The notes beneath the pieces were generated by a model. It was not told where the DNA came from and did not search any database. It worked only from the letters and a program-made list of their open reading frames with translations. 64,000 bases of DNA. Source: Mesorhizobium sp. PAMC28654 (GTDB lineage: Bacteria; Pseudomonadota; Alphaproteobacteria; Rhizobiales; Rhizobiaceae). Positions 1-8,638 of the stretch are shown in pieces (the stretch's first letter is position 1; every line of letters starts with the position of its first letter). The stretch lies in the NCBI RefSeq assembly GCF_020616515.1, contig NZ_CP085135.1, forward strand, positions 1,860,001 through 1,924,000, given 5' to 3'. Both the position numbers and the translations under genes were made by a program.

Positions 1-1268
1 CGGCCAACACGCGCAACGCCCGCAAGGGTCGCGCGGTAGTGCTGACGACGCTGTCGGGTGACATCGAGGACGCGCCACGCATCATCTCCGGCATTGGCGA
101 ACTCGACCGTGCAACCGGTGGTGGTTTCGTGCGCGGCTCGGCGCTGCTGGTCGGCGGCGACCCTGGCATCGGAAAGTCGACGCTCCTGACCCAGGCCGCG
201 GCCGCCCTTGCCGCCAAGGGACACCGCGTCGTCTATGTCTCCGGCGAAGAAGCCGTCGCGCAGATCAGGCTGCGCGCGCAGCGGCTCGGCGTCGCCTCGA
301 CGCCGGTCGAACTTGCCGCCGAAACCAATGTCGAGGACATTCTTGCCACCATCGCCGACGGCAAGCGGCCGGATCTGGTCATCCTGGATTCGATTCAGAC
401 CCTGTGGACCGATCTCGCCGATTCGGCGCCCGGTACCGTCACCCAGGTGCGCGCTTCCGCTCAGGCTATGATTCGCTACGCGAAATCCACGGGAGCCGCG
501 ATCGTATTGGTGGGCCATGTCACCAAGGAAGGCCAGATCGCCGGTCCGCGCGTCGTCGAGCATATGGTCGACGCGGTGCTCTATTTCGAAGGCGAAGGCG
601 GCCACCATTTTCGCATCCTGCGCACCGTAAAGAACCGCTTCGGCCCCACCGACGAGATCGGCGTGTTCGAAATGTCGGACAAGGGTCTGCGAGAAGTCGC
701 CAATCCGTCAGAGCTTTTCCTCGGTGAGCGCCATGCCAAATCGCCGGGCGCGGCGGTTTTCGCCGGCATGGAGGGGACAAGGCCGGTTCTGGTCGAGATC
801 CAGGCACTTGTCGCGCAATCGTCGCTCGGCACGCCGCGCCGCGCGGTGGTCGGCTGGGATGGCTCAAGACTGTCGATGATCCTGGCCGTTCTCGAAGCCC
901 ATTGCGGCGTACGCTTTGGCCAGCACGACGTCTATCTGAACGTCGCCGGCGGGTATCGCATCTCGGAGCCCGCGGCCGACTTGGCAGTGGCCGCCGCGCT
1001 GGTTTCCTCGCTCACCGGCCTTGCCCTTCCCGCCGATTGCGTCTATTTCGGCGAAATCAGCCTTTCGGGCGCCGTGAGGCCGGTTGCGCATGCGCAGCAG
1101 CGCCTCAAGGAAGCCGAAAAGCTGGGTTTTGGAAGCGCGGTTCTGCCCTCGGGCAGCGGGGAACTTGCCGGGGGGATAGGGGCCGGTTCTTTCCAGCCCA
1201 CCGAGCTTGCCGATCTCGTCGCACGCATAGCCGGCACACGCCGAAGCCGCGTTGACGAGCAAGACTAG
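1..1268 (+). CDS. radA: DNA repair protein RadA (5' truncated by window edge)
   Basis: RecA-like ATPase that promotes branch migration of recombination intermediates and helps repair stalled forks; cytosolic. The reading frame is open from base 3, so the N-terminal zinc finger lies outside the window. Visible are the Walker A motif GGDPGIGKST, the RadA signature KNRFG (in KNRFGPTDEIG), and a C-terminal Lon-protease-like domain that ends in the usual short charged tail. A GTG at position 39 is in frame but falls inside the expected linker, so it is not the true start. cvpA and purF follow on the same strand, as is usual in rhizobia. Confidence 0.95.
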   Translation, partial: ANTRNARKGRAVVLTTLSGDIEDAPRIISGIGELDRATGGGFVRGSALLVGGDPGIGKSTLLTQAAAALAAKGHRVVYVSGEEAVAQIRLRAQRLGVASTPVELAAETNVEDILATIADGKRPDLVILDSIQTLWTDLADSAPGTVTQVRASAQAMIRYAKSTGAAIVLVGHVTKEGQIAGPRVVEHMVDAVLYFEGEGGHHFRILRTVKNRFGPTDEIGVFEMSDKGLREVANPSELFLGERHAKSPGAAVFAGMEGTRPVLVEIQALVAQSSLGTPRRAVVGWDGSRLSMILAVLEAHCGVRFGQHDVYLNVAGGYRISEPAADLAVAAALVSSLTGLALPADCVYFGEISLSGAVRPVAHAQQRLKEAEKLGFGSAVLPSGSGELAGGIGAGSFQPTELADLVARIAGTRRSRVDEQD

Positions 1269-1303
1269 AGCATCGGACCCGAAAGTGGGAAAACCCGATG
1301 CTC
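1268..1303. repeat. GAGCAT-type intergenic palindrome
   Basis: Perfect 9-bp arms GAGCATCGG (1268-1276) and CCGATGCTC (1295-1303) enclose an 18-base centre containing CCCGAAAGTGGG. The architecture (GAGCAT arm, CCCGAAA(A)GTGGGAA core, ATGCTC arm) resembles a palindromic element I recall as abundant between genes in rhizobial genomes. It begins on the last base of the radA stop codon. No T-run follows, so it is not a classical terminator. The family assignment is from memory. Confidence 0.6.
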
Positions 1304-1340
1304 CGCGCTATAATGCGGCTCATGGAGTGGGGCGAAAGAC

Positions 1341-2021
1341 ATGCCGATTACGCTGCTTGACGGAATTCTTGTCGGCTTCACCCTGGTCTCGGCGATGCTC
1401 GCGATGGTTCGCGGTTTTTCGCGCGAAGTCTTGTCCGTGGTTTCCTGGGCAGCGGCAGCCGCCGCAGCCTTCTTCTTCTACAAGCCGCTTCTGCCCTACA
1501 TCCAGCCTCATATCGACAATGACAAGATTGCCATGGCGGCTTCCGCCGGCATCGTCTTCATCGTCGCGCTGATTGTCGTCAGCGTCATCACCATGAAGCT
1601 CGCGGACTGGATCATAGATTCCAGGATCGGGGCGCTCGATCGTACGCTCGGCTTCCTCTACGGCGCGGCGCGCGGCATCCTGGTTGTCGCCGTCGCCCTG
1701 ATGTTCTTCAACTGGTTGGCCGGCGCCAAGGCCCCGGCCTGGGTCGCCGACGCCAAGTCGCGCCCGTTGCTCGAATCGATCGGCACCAAGCTTGAAAGCC
1801 TGATGCCCGCCGACACGGAAAATGCGATCCTCAAGAAGCTCAGCTCGAAGGCTGGCGCTGGCGCCCCGGCAGCCCCCGACGCGCCAGCGGCGGACGCTCC
1901 GGCGACAGGTGACGATTCCAACACCCCGGCGCCGGATGACAACGATGCTGCGCCTGGCGACAATGCGCCTGCAAATCCGACACCGGCGCCAGCACCAGCG
2001 AACCCGCCGCCGGCAAACTGA
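1341..2021 (+). CDS. cvpA: CvpA family inner-membrane protein
   Basis: A 226-residue protein of the CvpA family, named for colicin V production and usually located just upstream of purF, as here. The first ~125 residues hold about four hydrophobic segments: a start-proximal helix, one around 30-50, one near 60-80 and one around 105-125. The C-terminal ~55 residues are low-complexity Ala/Pro/Asp sequence and probably a disordered tail. The biochemical role is unclear; links to envelope homeostasis and biofilm formation are known for the family. It probably shares a transcript with purF, although the gap is about 100 bases. Confidence 0.9.
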   Translation: MPITLLDGILVGFTLVSAMLAMVRGFSREVLSVVSWAAAAAAAFFFYKPLLPYIQPHIDNDKIAMAASAGIVFIVALIVVSVITMKLADWIIDSRIGALDRTLGFLYGAARGILVVAVALMFFNWLAGAKAPAWVADAKSRPLLESIGTKLESLMPADTENAILKKLSSKAGAGAPAAPDAPAADAPATGDDSNTPAPDDNDAAPGDNAPANPTPAPAPANPPPAN

Positions 2022-2118
2022 CGCGAAAAAGTCGACGATCATGTCAACGGCTGCACGGCGCGCGTTGCTTTCGACGCGCACCCGCACTATATCGCGATTT
2101 TAGCGGAGCTTGAGTCCC

Positions 2119-3588
2119 ATGGCAGACGCAGACGACGTGCCTTCCGCCGAGGCAGACGATCACTTCCACGATGAATGCGGGGTGTTCGGCATTTTTGGCC
2201 GCCAAGACGCCGCGGCCATTGTCACACTCGGGTTGCACGCGCTGCAGCATCGCGGCCAGGAAGCAGCCGGTATTGTCTCCTACGACGGCACCCAGTTCCA
2301 TGTCGAACGCCATGTCGGCCTGATCGGCGACACCTTCACCAAGCAGCGCGTCATCGACAGCCTGCAAGGCAATCGCGCCATCGGCCATACTCGCTACGCC
2401 ACGACAGGCGGTGCCGGCATGCGCAACATCCAGCCCTTCTTTGCCGAGCTTGCCGATGGCGGCTTTGCCGTCGCCCACAACGGCAACCTCACCAACGCCA
2501 TGACCGTGCAGCGCGCGCTGCAGAAGCAGGGCGCGATCTTCTCCTCCACCTCCGATACCGAGACGCTGCTGCATCTGGTCGCGACCAGCAAGGAGCGCGA
2601 CCTCAATTCGCGCTTCATCGACGCGGTGCGTCAGGTCGAGGGCGCGTTCTCACTGGTAGCGATGACCGCCAAGAAGATGATCGGCTGCCGCGACCCGCTC
2701 GGCATCCGGCCATTGGTGCTGGGCGACCTCGACGGCGCCTGGATCCTGGCCTCCGAAACCTGCGCGCTCGACATTATCGGAGCGCGCTTCGTGCGTGACC
2801 TGAAGCCCGGCGAGATGGTCGTCGTCACGTCCAAGGGTATTGAGAGCCTGTTCCCATTCGAGCCGCAGAAGACCCGTTTCTGTATCTTCGAATACGTCTA
2901 TTTCGCCCGTCCCGACTCTTCCGTCGAAGGTCGCAATGTCTACGAAGTGCGCAAGCGCATCGGCGCCGAGCTTGCGGTCGAAAGCCCGGTCGAGGCTGAT
3001 ATCGTGGTGCCTGTGCCCGATTCGGGGACTCCTGCCGCCATCGGCTTCAGCCAGGCCGCTGGCATCCCTTTCGAACTCGGCATCATCCGCAACCATTACG
3101 TGGGACGCACCTTCATCCAGCCGGGTGATTCGATCCGGCACATGGGCGTCAAGCTGAAGCACAATGCCAACCGCCGCATGATCGAGGGCAAGCGCGTCGT
3201 GCTGGTCGACGATTCGATCGTGCGCGGCACCACCAGCCAGAAAATCGTGCAGATGGTGCGCGACGCCGGCGCCAAGGAAGTGCACATGCGCATCGCCTCG
3301 CCGCCGACACGCGCCTCCTGCTTCTATGGCGTCGACACGCCCGAAAAGTCGAAGCTGCTGGCATCGCGCATGTCGATCGAGGAGATGGCCGAGTTCATCC
3401 GCGTCGATTCGCTCGGCTTCCTCACCATCGACGGGCTCTACCGTGCCGTCGGCGAAGCCAGCCGCGACAACGACCAGCCGCAATTCTGCGACGCCTGCTT
3501 CACGGGCCAGTACCCGACCCGCCTGCTCGACTTCGAAGGCCATGACAATGTGCGCACGCTGTCGCTGCTGGCGACGAGCGGAACGTAG
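2119..3588 (+). CDS. purF: Amidophosphoribosyltransferase
   Basis: Catalyses the first committed step of purine synthesis: PRPP plus glutamine gives 5-phosphoribosylamine. I chose the ATG at 2119 over an in-frame TTG at 2110. It leaves a 19-residue propeptide before Cys20 (in DECGVFGIFG), which becomes the N-terminal nucleophile after cleavage. The PRPP-binding loop is in VVLVDDSIVRGTTS. Cysteines in RFCIFEY, RASCFYG and CDACFTGQYPT match the four Fe-S ligands of the Bacillus-type enzyme, so a structural [4Fe-4S] cluster is expected. The protein is 489 residues, normal for the family. Confidence 0.97.
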   Translation: MADADDVPSAEADDHFHDECGVFGIFGRQDAAAIVTLGLHALQHRGQEAAGIVSYDGTQFHVERHVGLIGDTFTKQRVIDSLQGNRAIGHTRYATTGGAGMRNIQPFFAELADGGFAVAHNGNLTNAMTVQRALQKQGAIFSSTSDTETLLHLVATSKERDLNSRFIDAVRQVEGAFSLVAMTAKKMIGCRDPLGIRPLVLGDLDGAWILASETCALDIIGARFVRDLKPGEMVVVTSKGIESLFPFEPQKTRFCIFEYVYFARPDSSVEGRNVYEVRKRIGAELAVESPVEADIVVPVPDSGTPAAIGFSQAAGIPFELGIIRNHYVGRTFIQPGDSIRHMGVKLKHNANRRMIEGKRVVLVDDSIVRGTTSQKIVQMVRDAGAKEVHMRIASPPTRASCFYGVDTPEKSKLLASRMSIEEMAEFIRVDSLGFLTIDGLYRAVGEASRDNDQPQFCDACFTGQYPTRLLDFEGHDNVRTLSLLATSGT

Positions 3589-3631
3589 GGTTTGCCGGAC
3601 CACTGTCTGCCTTCCATTTTATGCCCCTCTG

Positions 3632-3654
3632 CCCCATCGGGCATGGGGGTGTTT
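3632..3654 (+). terminator. Possible weak terminator after purF
   Basis: CCCCAT (3632-3637) and ATGGGG (3643-3648) pair around a 5-base loop, followed by GTGTTTC. The stem is short and the T-run is poor. It could separate purF from the downstream dehydrogenase, or simply be a leader hairpin of that gene. Confidence 0.3.
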
Positions 3655-3680
3655 CATCCCTGTCAGTCGGAATCTTTCCC

Positions 3681-4421
3681 ATGACCCTCGACCTTTCCGG
3701 CCGCGTCGCGGTTGTCACCGGCGCCTCGCGCGGCATCGGCTACTTCATCGCAAGGGAACTTGCCGCGGCGGGCGCCCATGTCATAGCGGTCGCCCGCACG
3801 GTTGGCGGCCTGGAGGAGCTTGACGACCAGATCAAGGCTGCCGGCGGTCAAGCGACGCTGGTGCCGCTCGATCTCGCCGATATGGCTGGCATCGACCGGC
3901 TGGGCGGCGCCATCCACGAACGCTGGGGCAAGCTCGACATCCTGGTCGCAAATGCGGCGGTGCTTGGTGTCATCTCGCCGATCGGCCATGTCGAGGCAAA
4001 GACCTTCGAAAAGGTCATGAATATCAACGTCACCGCGACCTGGCGGCTGATCCGCTCCGTCGATCCGCTGCTGCGCGTCTCCGATGCCGGCCGCGCCATC
4101 GTCTTGAGCTCCAGCCTTGCCCATTCAGCGCGTGCTTTCTGGGCCCCGTACGCGGCATCGAAGGCGGCGGTAGAAGCCATGGTGCGCTCCTGGGCGCATG
4201 AGACGGAAAGCCTGCCGCTGCGGATCAATGCCGCCGACCCTGGCGCCACCCGCACCGCCATGCGTGCGCAGGCCGTGCCTGGCGAGGATCCAGAGACGCT
4301 GCCGCATCCGTCCGAAATCGCAAGGCTTATCGTGCCGCTCGCCAGCCCGGAGCTGAAGGAGACCGGGCAGATCTTTCAGGCCAAACACAATCGCTTCGTT
4401 TCCTATCGGCAGCCGGAATAG
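3681..4421 (+). CDS. SDR family NAD(P)-dependent oxidoreductase
   Basis: A classical short-chain dehydrogenase of 246 residues. It shows the cofactor motif TGASRGIG near residues 13-20, the NAA motif in VANAAVLG, and the catalytic Ser (SSSLAHS) and Tyr/Lys (YAASK). I chose the ATG at 3681, which opens MTLDLSGR immediately before the Rossmann fold; an ORF extension to 3621 has no family support. The substrate is unknown. The gene follows purF on the same strand, and rhizobial genomes often carry an SDR there, but nothing ties it to purine synthesis. Confidence 0.88.
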   Translation: MTLDLSGRVAVVTGASRGIGYFIARELAAAGAHVIAVARTVGGLEELDDQIKAAGGQATLVPLDLADMAGIDRLGGAIHERWGKLDILVANAAVLGVISPIGHVEAKTFEKVMNINVTATWRLIRSVDPLLRVSDAGRAIVLSSSLAHSARAFWAPYAASKAAVEAMVRSWAHETESLPLRINAADPGATRTAMRAQAVPGEDPETLPHPSEIARLIVPLASPELKETGQIFQAKHNRFVSYRQPE

Positions 4422-4586
4422 CTGCGCGCACCCGACGATTCGAAGCGCCGCGGTCTTCCTTCACGCGGCTGTGATATGGTCGTGGGAAGCCGGGAACCGG
4501 CCACGCTTTCGCCATCCCGACGAAGTTGATAGACTCGGTTCGTCTCCCACTACAGCGCCCGAACCGGGCAGAACAAGGAAACTCCC

Positions 4587-4808
4587 ATGGCTTCGACGAC
4601 CGTAGCGTTGGTCTGGTATCTGGTAATCGCTGGCCCAGGGGGCGGCATGGCCGTTCTCCCCAGCACCTTCGACAAGCGCGAACAGTGCACCGCCGCCGTC
4701 GCCGAGTACCAGAAGCAACCGACGCCGGCCGGCTGGTCGCTGCAGTGCGTGCCGAGCGCGTCGCCGTTTACCGACGAAGGCGACAACGAAGTTCCCTCGG
4801 CGCAGTAA
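4587..4808 (+). CDS. Small secreted or membrane-anchored hypothetical protein
   Basis: A 73-residue ORF I cannot assign. Residues 4-26 are hydrophobic (TVALVWYLVIAG...) and could be a signal peptide or anchor. Two cysteines follow (in REQCTAAV and SLQCVPS), compatible with a disulfide in the periplasm. It lies alone between the SDR and the convergent OsmC gene. The codon use is ordinary for the window and AAGGAA sits about 7 bases before the ATG. It is probably real. Confidence 0.6.
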   Translation: MASTTVALVWYLVIAGPGGGMAVLPSTFDKREQCTAAVAEYQKQPTPAGWSLQCVPSASPFTDEGDNEVPSAQ

Positions 4809-4890
4809 ACACAAGGCCCGGAAATCGCCAGGCTGCGTGTGATCGCCGAAGCCGCGGTCACACGCATTTCAATCGCTGGCGTAACGTTGT

Positions 4891-5397
4891 TCAGCGTTTC
4901 GCGCTCACCGTCAGCTCCGGCTTCTGGTTGATTGTCTGGAACACCACGCAATAGCGTTCGGTCAGCTTCAGCAGTGTATCGATGCGCTCCCGCGGCTCAT
5001 TCGTGTCGAGGTCGAATTTCAGCCTGATGGCGCGGAAACCAACGGGTGCATCCTTGGCCACTCCAAGGGTACCGCGAAAGTCGAGATCGCCTTCAGCCTC
5101 GACCGTGGCGGCGCCGAGCTTGAATTCCAGCGCCGTCGCCACCGCCTTCAGCGTCACGCCGGCGCAGGCCACCAGTGCCTCGAGCAGCATGTCGCCCGAA
5201 CACAGTTCAAGCCCCGAGCCACCGGTCGCCGGGTGCAATCCCGCGACCGCAAGCGCCCTGCCCGTCTCGACCTTGCAGGCGATCGACTGGTCGTCGATCG
5301 AACCTCTGGCCCTGAGCGTGACCAGGGCGCGCTCGGCGTCGTCGCGATAGGCCTCCTTCAACGGCGCCTGCATGGCCTTCAATCCGGTCGCGTCCAT
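4891..5397 (-). CDS. OsmC family protein
   Basis: OsmC/Ohr-fold protein of 168 residues. This family contains Cys-dependent peroxidases that act on organic hydroperoxides, and also members of unknown activity. The segment GDMLLEALVACAGVTLKAVA carries the conserved helix with a cysteine, and another cysteine lies just before it in LELCSGD. I chose the ATG at 5397 because GAAAGGA lies 6 bases upstream; a TTG two codons earlier is less likely. It is a single-gene unit with its promoter in the 5398-5655 gap. Without the second canonical cysteine spacing, I would not call it Ohr. Confidence 0.82.
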   Translation of the reverse strand: MDATGLKAMQAPLKEAYRDDAERALVTLRARGSIDDQSIACKVETGRALAVAGLHPATGGSGLELCSGDMLLEALVACAGVTLKAVATALEFKLGAATVEAEGDLDFRGTLGVAKDAPVGFRAIRLKFDLDTNEPRERIDTLLKLTERYCVVFQTINQKPELTVSAKR

Positions 5398-5497
5398 TTT
5401 CAATCCTTTCAGCAGCGCTTCCTGTCATGTTCGAACAGGGCGTTGTCACCGTGGGCGCCGTCGGTCCAGCCGCATGGAGACAACCGAGGATGTGCAG

Positions 5498-5514
5498 GCA
5501 TCACAGCGTGATGC
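5498..5514. promoter_or_regulatory. Perfect inverted repeat in the OsmC/EamA divergent region
   Basis: GCATCAC (5498-5504) and GTGATGC (5508-5514) form a perfect 7-bp inverted repeat with a 3-base spacer. It lies about 100 bases upstream of the OsmC start and 140 bases upstream of the first EamA start. The geometry fits a dimeric repressor operator. The regulator is not known, and no regulator gene is adjacent. Confidence 0.35.
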
Positions 5515-5655
5515 AACGCCCTGCCCCAACGCAAGCTCGCCGCTGGCGTAGCGCGCCTGCGTTTTTCACTCGTATAGCGTATCCATGCGAAGCCTGATTT
5601 TCAAAGCCTTCGCAGTGCTTCTCAGCAATCATTTCTCTGAACAGGCCCGCGCCGC

Positions 5656-6543
5656 ATGGCCGACATCGCCATTCTTGAAACACGTGAAAGGGTGCTTGCG
5701 GGCATCCTGTTCACGGGCGCCGCCTATTTCCTGTTTTCCACGCAGGATGCTTCGATCAAGCTTCTGGTCGTGGGTATGACGGTCTGGCAGATCATGTTCT
5801 TTCGCAGCATCACGATCCTGGTCGCGTGCGCGGCAATTGGCGGGCGTCGCCTGTTCGAGGACACGGCGCGCTCGTCCGTCCTCCGGCCAATGTTCTTGCG
5901 CAGCGTGTTCACGCTGGCTGCCTGGATCTGCTTCTACAACGCCGCCAAGACCATGCAACTGGCCGAACTCACCACCATCTATTACGCGGCCCCGATCATC
6001 ATCACGGTGCTTTCGGTGGTGATGCTTGGCGAGAAGGTGCCTGCACTGCGCTGGCTGGCGGTGTTCATCGGCTTCGCCGGCGTCTTCGTCGCTTGCGACC
6101 CGACCCGCCTGGGACTTTCCGTACCGGTACTGCTGGTGCTGGCGGCGGCGATCTTGTGGGCCATCGCCATCATTTTGATGCGCAAGACATCGCTGGCCGA
6201 GCGCACGATGATCCAGCTCGTCTTGAACAACGCCTTCTTCCTGGCGTTTTCGGCCGTGCCGACCTTTTTTCTATGGCAAGCGATGACATGGGAGCAGTTG
6301 CTGTTGTTGATCGCCGTCGGCGCGCTGGGCGGGATCGCGCAGTATCTTCTGTTCGAAGGTATGAAGCGCGCGCCCGTTTCGATCTTGGCGCCGCTCGAAT
6401 ACACGTCGCTGATCTGGTCCTTCGCACTGGGTTTCGCGATATGGGGCGATGTACCGCGCCCCGAAGTGTTCACCGGCGCGGCAATCATCGTCTCGGCCGG
6501 CCTGCTGATCGTCGCCAACGAGCGTTTTCGCAAGAGGGCGTGA
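5656..6543 (+). CDS. EamA (DMT superfamily) transporter
   Basis: A 295-residue inner-membrane protein with about ten hydrophobic helices arranged as two EamA repeats (roughly residues 15-145 and 155-285). DMT transporters of this type export amino acids or other small metabolites; the substrate cannot be read from sequence. I took the ATG at 5656, which opens MADIAILETRERV just ahead of helix 1. A second EamA gene starts 94 bases after its stop on the same strand, so the two may be co-transcribed. Confidence 0.88.
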   Translation: MADIAILETRERVLAGILFTGAAYFLFSTQDASIKLLVVGMTVWQIMFFRSITILVACAAIGGRRLFEDTARSSVLRPMFLRSVFTLAAWICFYNAAKTMQLAELTTIYYAAPIIITVLSVVMLGEKVPALRWLAVFIGFAGVFVACDPTRLGLSVPVLLVLAAAILWAIAIILMRKTSLAERTMIQLVLNNAFFLAFSAVPTFFLWQAMTWEQLLLLIAVGALGGIAQYLLFEGMKRAPVSILAPLEYTSLIWSFALGFAIWGDVPRPEVFTGAAIIVSAGLLIVANERFRKRA

Positions 6544-6637
6544 AACCCCGCGGGGAATTCGCGCGATCGATCCATGCTGACAGCAGGGTGTCAGTACAGG
6601 CCAGACTAGTATCCGCCATGGCGAAGGATTCTTGAGC

Positions 6638-7534
6638 ATGCCGGGCAACAGCACCCCATCCACCGAGCGAACCCTTGGCATCATCCTGGTGTCGGCATCG
6701 GCGGCCGTGTTCGCCCTAACCGGGGTGCTGACCAAATCCATCCACGCCGATCCGCTGACCATCATCTGCTGGCGTGGCTTTGTCGGCTCGATCCTGATCA
6801 CGCTCTACGTGCTGTGGCGCCGACAGCGCTCTGGTGGGCAGGAAAGCCTGCGGCTCGGCTGGCGCGGCTGGCTGCTGGCGGTCGAGGGAGCCCTGGCCAG
6901 CATTGCCTTCATCTGCGCCTTCAAGTTCACCTTCGTCGCCAATGTAGCGATCATCTACGCCACCGCGCCCTTCGTCACCGCCATGCTTGCCTTTGTGTTG
7001 GTCGGGGAGCGGTTTCGCCTGCAGACCATGATTGCAGCCGCCGTGTCGCTCTGTGGCGTGGCGATCATGGTCTGGTCCGGGTTCGGCACCGGCAATCTGG
7101 TCGGTGATTTTCTGGCGTTGCTGATGACGATCGGCAGCGCGCTCTACATGATCATGGTCCGCGCCTTCCGCGAGACGCCTGTGGTGTGGGCGGGCGCCGT
7201 GTCGGCGTTCCTTCTGTTCGTGCTCGGCTGGTTCGTCACCGACCCGCTGGCGGTTTCACCGAGAGACGCCGTCCTGCTCGTGACCTTCGGCGCTTCCTTC
7301 GCGCTGTCGTCCATACTGTGGACGGAGGGAGCACGGCTCATCCCGGCCCCCGAATCCGGGCTGCTCGGCTCGGCCGAAGTGCCTTTCGCCATCCTGTTTG
7401 CCTTCCTGTTCCTGGCCGAGGTTCCGCCCGCCGCCAGCATGATCGGCGGCGCTCTCGTGCTGTGCGCCGTGTTCGCGCATGCTGGGCGCGACTGGCTGAC
7501 GGCAAGGCGGCAGCGCGCAACGATCTCGATTTGA
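6638..7534 (+). CDS. EamA (DMT superfamily) transporter, second copy
   Basis: A 298-residue ten-helix transporter with two EamA repeats, same family as its upstream neighbour but clearly diverged, so not a recent duplication. The segment FVANVAIIYATAPFVTAML is typical of the end of the first repeat. ATG 6638 is preferred to TTG 6632. The substrate is unknown. A strong intrinsic terminator lies about 100 bases downstream. Confidence 0.88.
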   Translation: MPGNSTPSTERTLGIILVSASAAVFALTGVLTKSIHADPLTIICWRGFVGSILITLYVLWRRQRSGGQESLRLGWRGWLLAVEGALASIAFICAFKFTFVANVAIIYATAPFVTAMLAFVLVGERFRLQTMIAAAVSLCGVAIMVWSGFGTGNLVGDFLALLMTIGSALYMIMVRAFRETPVVWAGAVSAFLLFVLGWFVTDPLAVSPRDAVLLVTFGASFALSSILWTEGARLIPAPESGLLGSAEVPFAILFAFLFLAEVPPAASMIGGALVLCAVFAHAGRDWLTARRQRATISI

Positions 7535-7631
7535 GAAATTTCGCGACGTCACGGAACCATCACCGGTTTCGGGCATTGTTGTCTCGACGGGCACCCCAAG
7601 TCCCCCCAAACCCCTTGCCCGTCCTACCTCC

Positions 7632-7655
7632 AGCCGACCGAAAGGTCGGCTTTTT
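7632..7655 (+). terminator. Intrinsic terminator
   Basis: Perfect 8-bp stem AGCCGACC / GGTCGGCT with a GAAA tetraloop (7632-7651), followed by TTTTC. It is oriented to stop plus-strand transcription. It may end the EamA transcript or a short RNA from the 7535-7631 gap. Confidence 0.85.
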
Positions 7656-7662
7656 CTTTGCC

Positions 7663-8526
7663 TCAGCCGAAGCCACCTGACGAGGCGCGGTTGTCGCTGA
7701 CCAGCGCCGCCAGATCTCGGGCGGGAGATTGTGCTTCGCCTCGCAGCCGTATGGCGAACTCCGCAACGGGGACCGGCGGCAGGCCTAGATCGCGCGGCGC
7801 CTTGACGATTCCGGAATGCGCGAACCGTGCAGTTCTCAGCGTCAACGCGATGCCGGCATTCACCGCCGTGCGCAGGCCGGCTAGGCTGGCGCTGGTGGCG
7901 GCGATCCGGTAGTGGCGCCCAGCAGCATCAAGAGTGGCGATCGCCGCATCACGGAAACCGCAATGCGGGTCGAGAAGCGCCAGTGGCACTTCGTCCTGGT
8001 GCGAAACCAACCCCTTTTGCGAACACAGCCAGACCATGGGCTCCCTGAGCACGCCAACTTCATCCGGTGTTGGGAACTGGCGCATGGCGATCGTCAGATC
8101 AAGAAGGCCGGCCTGCAGCGCTTGCGCCAGTTCGACCGAGCGGCCGACGCGCAGCTCGATCCTGACACGCGGGTGGCTCACGGCGAAGGCCCTGAGCAGA
8201 TCTGGCAAGCCGCTATCGGCGAAATCCTGCGTGGTGCCGATAGCGACGCGGCCGTCGGCCCGCGCGCCCTTGAGCGCAAGCCAAGCCTCGCTGTGCACAG
8301 ACAGGATATGGCGCGCGTGGCCGACAAGATCTTCGCCGGCCGGCGTCAGGCCGCGCCCCCGCCCCTGCGGCATCAACAGCGGCTCGCCGACGATCTCCTC
8401 AAGCCGTTGCATCTGCGCCGTCACCGCCGAGGGCGTGCGGCCGACCATCGATGCGGCCTGTGCCAACGAGCCGCCATCGACGAAGGCTAGGAAAGTTCTG
8501 AGAAGGTCGGGATCGAGCATTTGCAT
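7663..8526 (-). CDS. LysR family transcriptional regulator
   Basis: A LysR regulator of about 287 residues. The N-terminal winged helix-turn-helix is visible in LLRTFLAFVDGGSLAQAASM and RTPSAVTAQMQRLE; the rest is the substrate-binding-like effector domain. The ATG at 8526 or 8520 is the start, since extension to 8547 runs through the operator palindrome. It is divergent from the tautomerase gene, the classic LysR-target arrangement. It probably represses itself and controls the tautomerase. The effector is unknown. Confidence 0.88.
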   Translation of the reverse strand: MQMLDPDLLRTFLAFVDGGSLAQAASMVGRTPSAVTAQMQRLEEIVGEPLLMPQGRGRGLTPAGEDLVGHARHILSVHSEAWLALKGARADGRVAIGTTQDFADSGLPDLLRAFAVSHPRVRIELRVGRSVELAQALQAGLLDLTIAMRQFPTPDEVGVLREPMVWLCSQKGLVSHQDEVPLALLDPHCGFRDAAIATLDAAGRHYRIAATSASLAGLRTAVNAGIALTLRTARFAHSGIVKAPRDLGLPPVPVAEFAIRLRGEAQSPARDLAALVSDNRASSGGFG

Positions 8527-8528
8527 AC

Positions 8529-8543
8529 TTCGATAATATCGAA
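8529..8543. promoter_or_regulatory. LysR operator palindrome
   Basis: TTCGATA (8529-8535), a single centre base, then TATCGAA (8537-8543) form a perfect palindrome. It fits the T-N11-A rule for LysR boxes and lies immediately upstream of the LysR start. A further TTCGAT half-site occurs at 8561-8566, nearer the tautomerase promoter, matching the usual recognition-site plus activation-site pair. Confidence 0.65.
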
Positions 8544-8638
8544 TCAACCGTTAAAAACAATTCGATTTTTTTGACTCCAGGATGGAGGCATGGTCCTTGC
8601 CTCGGCAATCAGACGCCGCCCAACCAAGGAGAAGGAAA

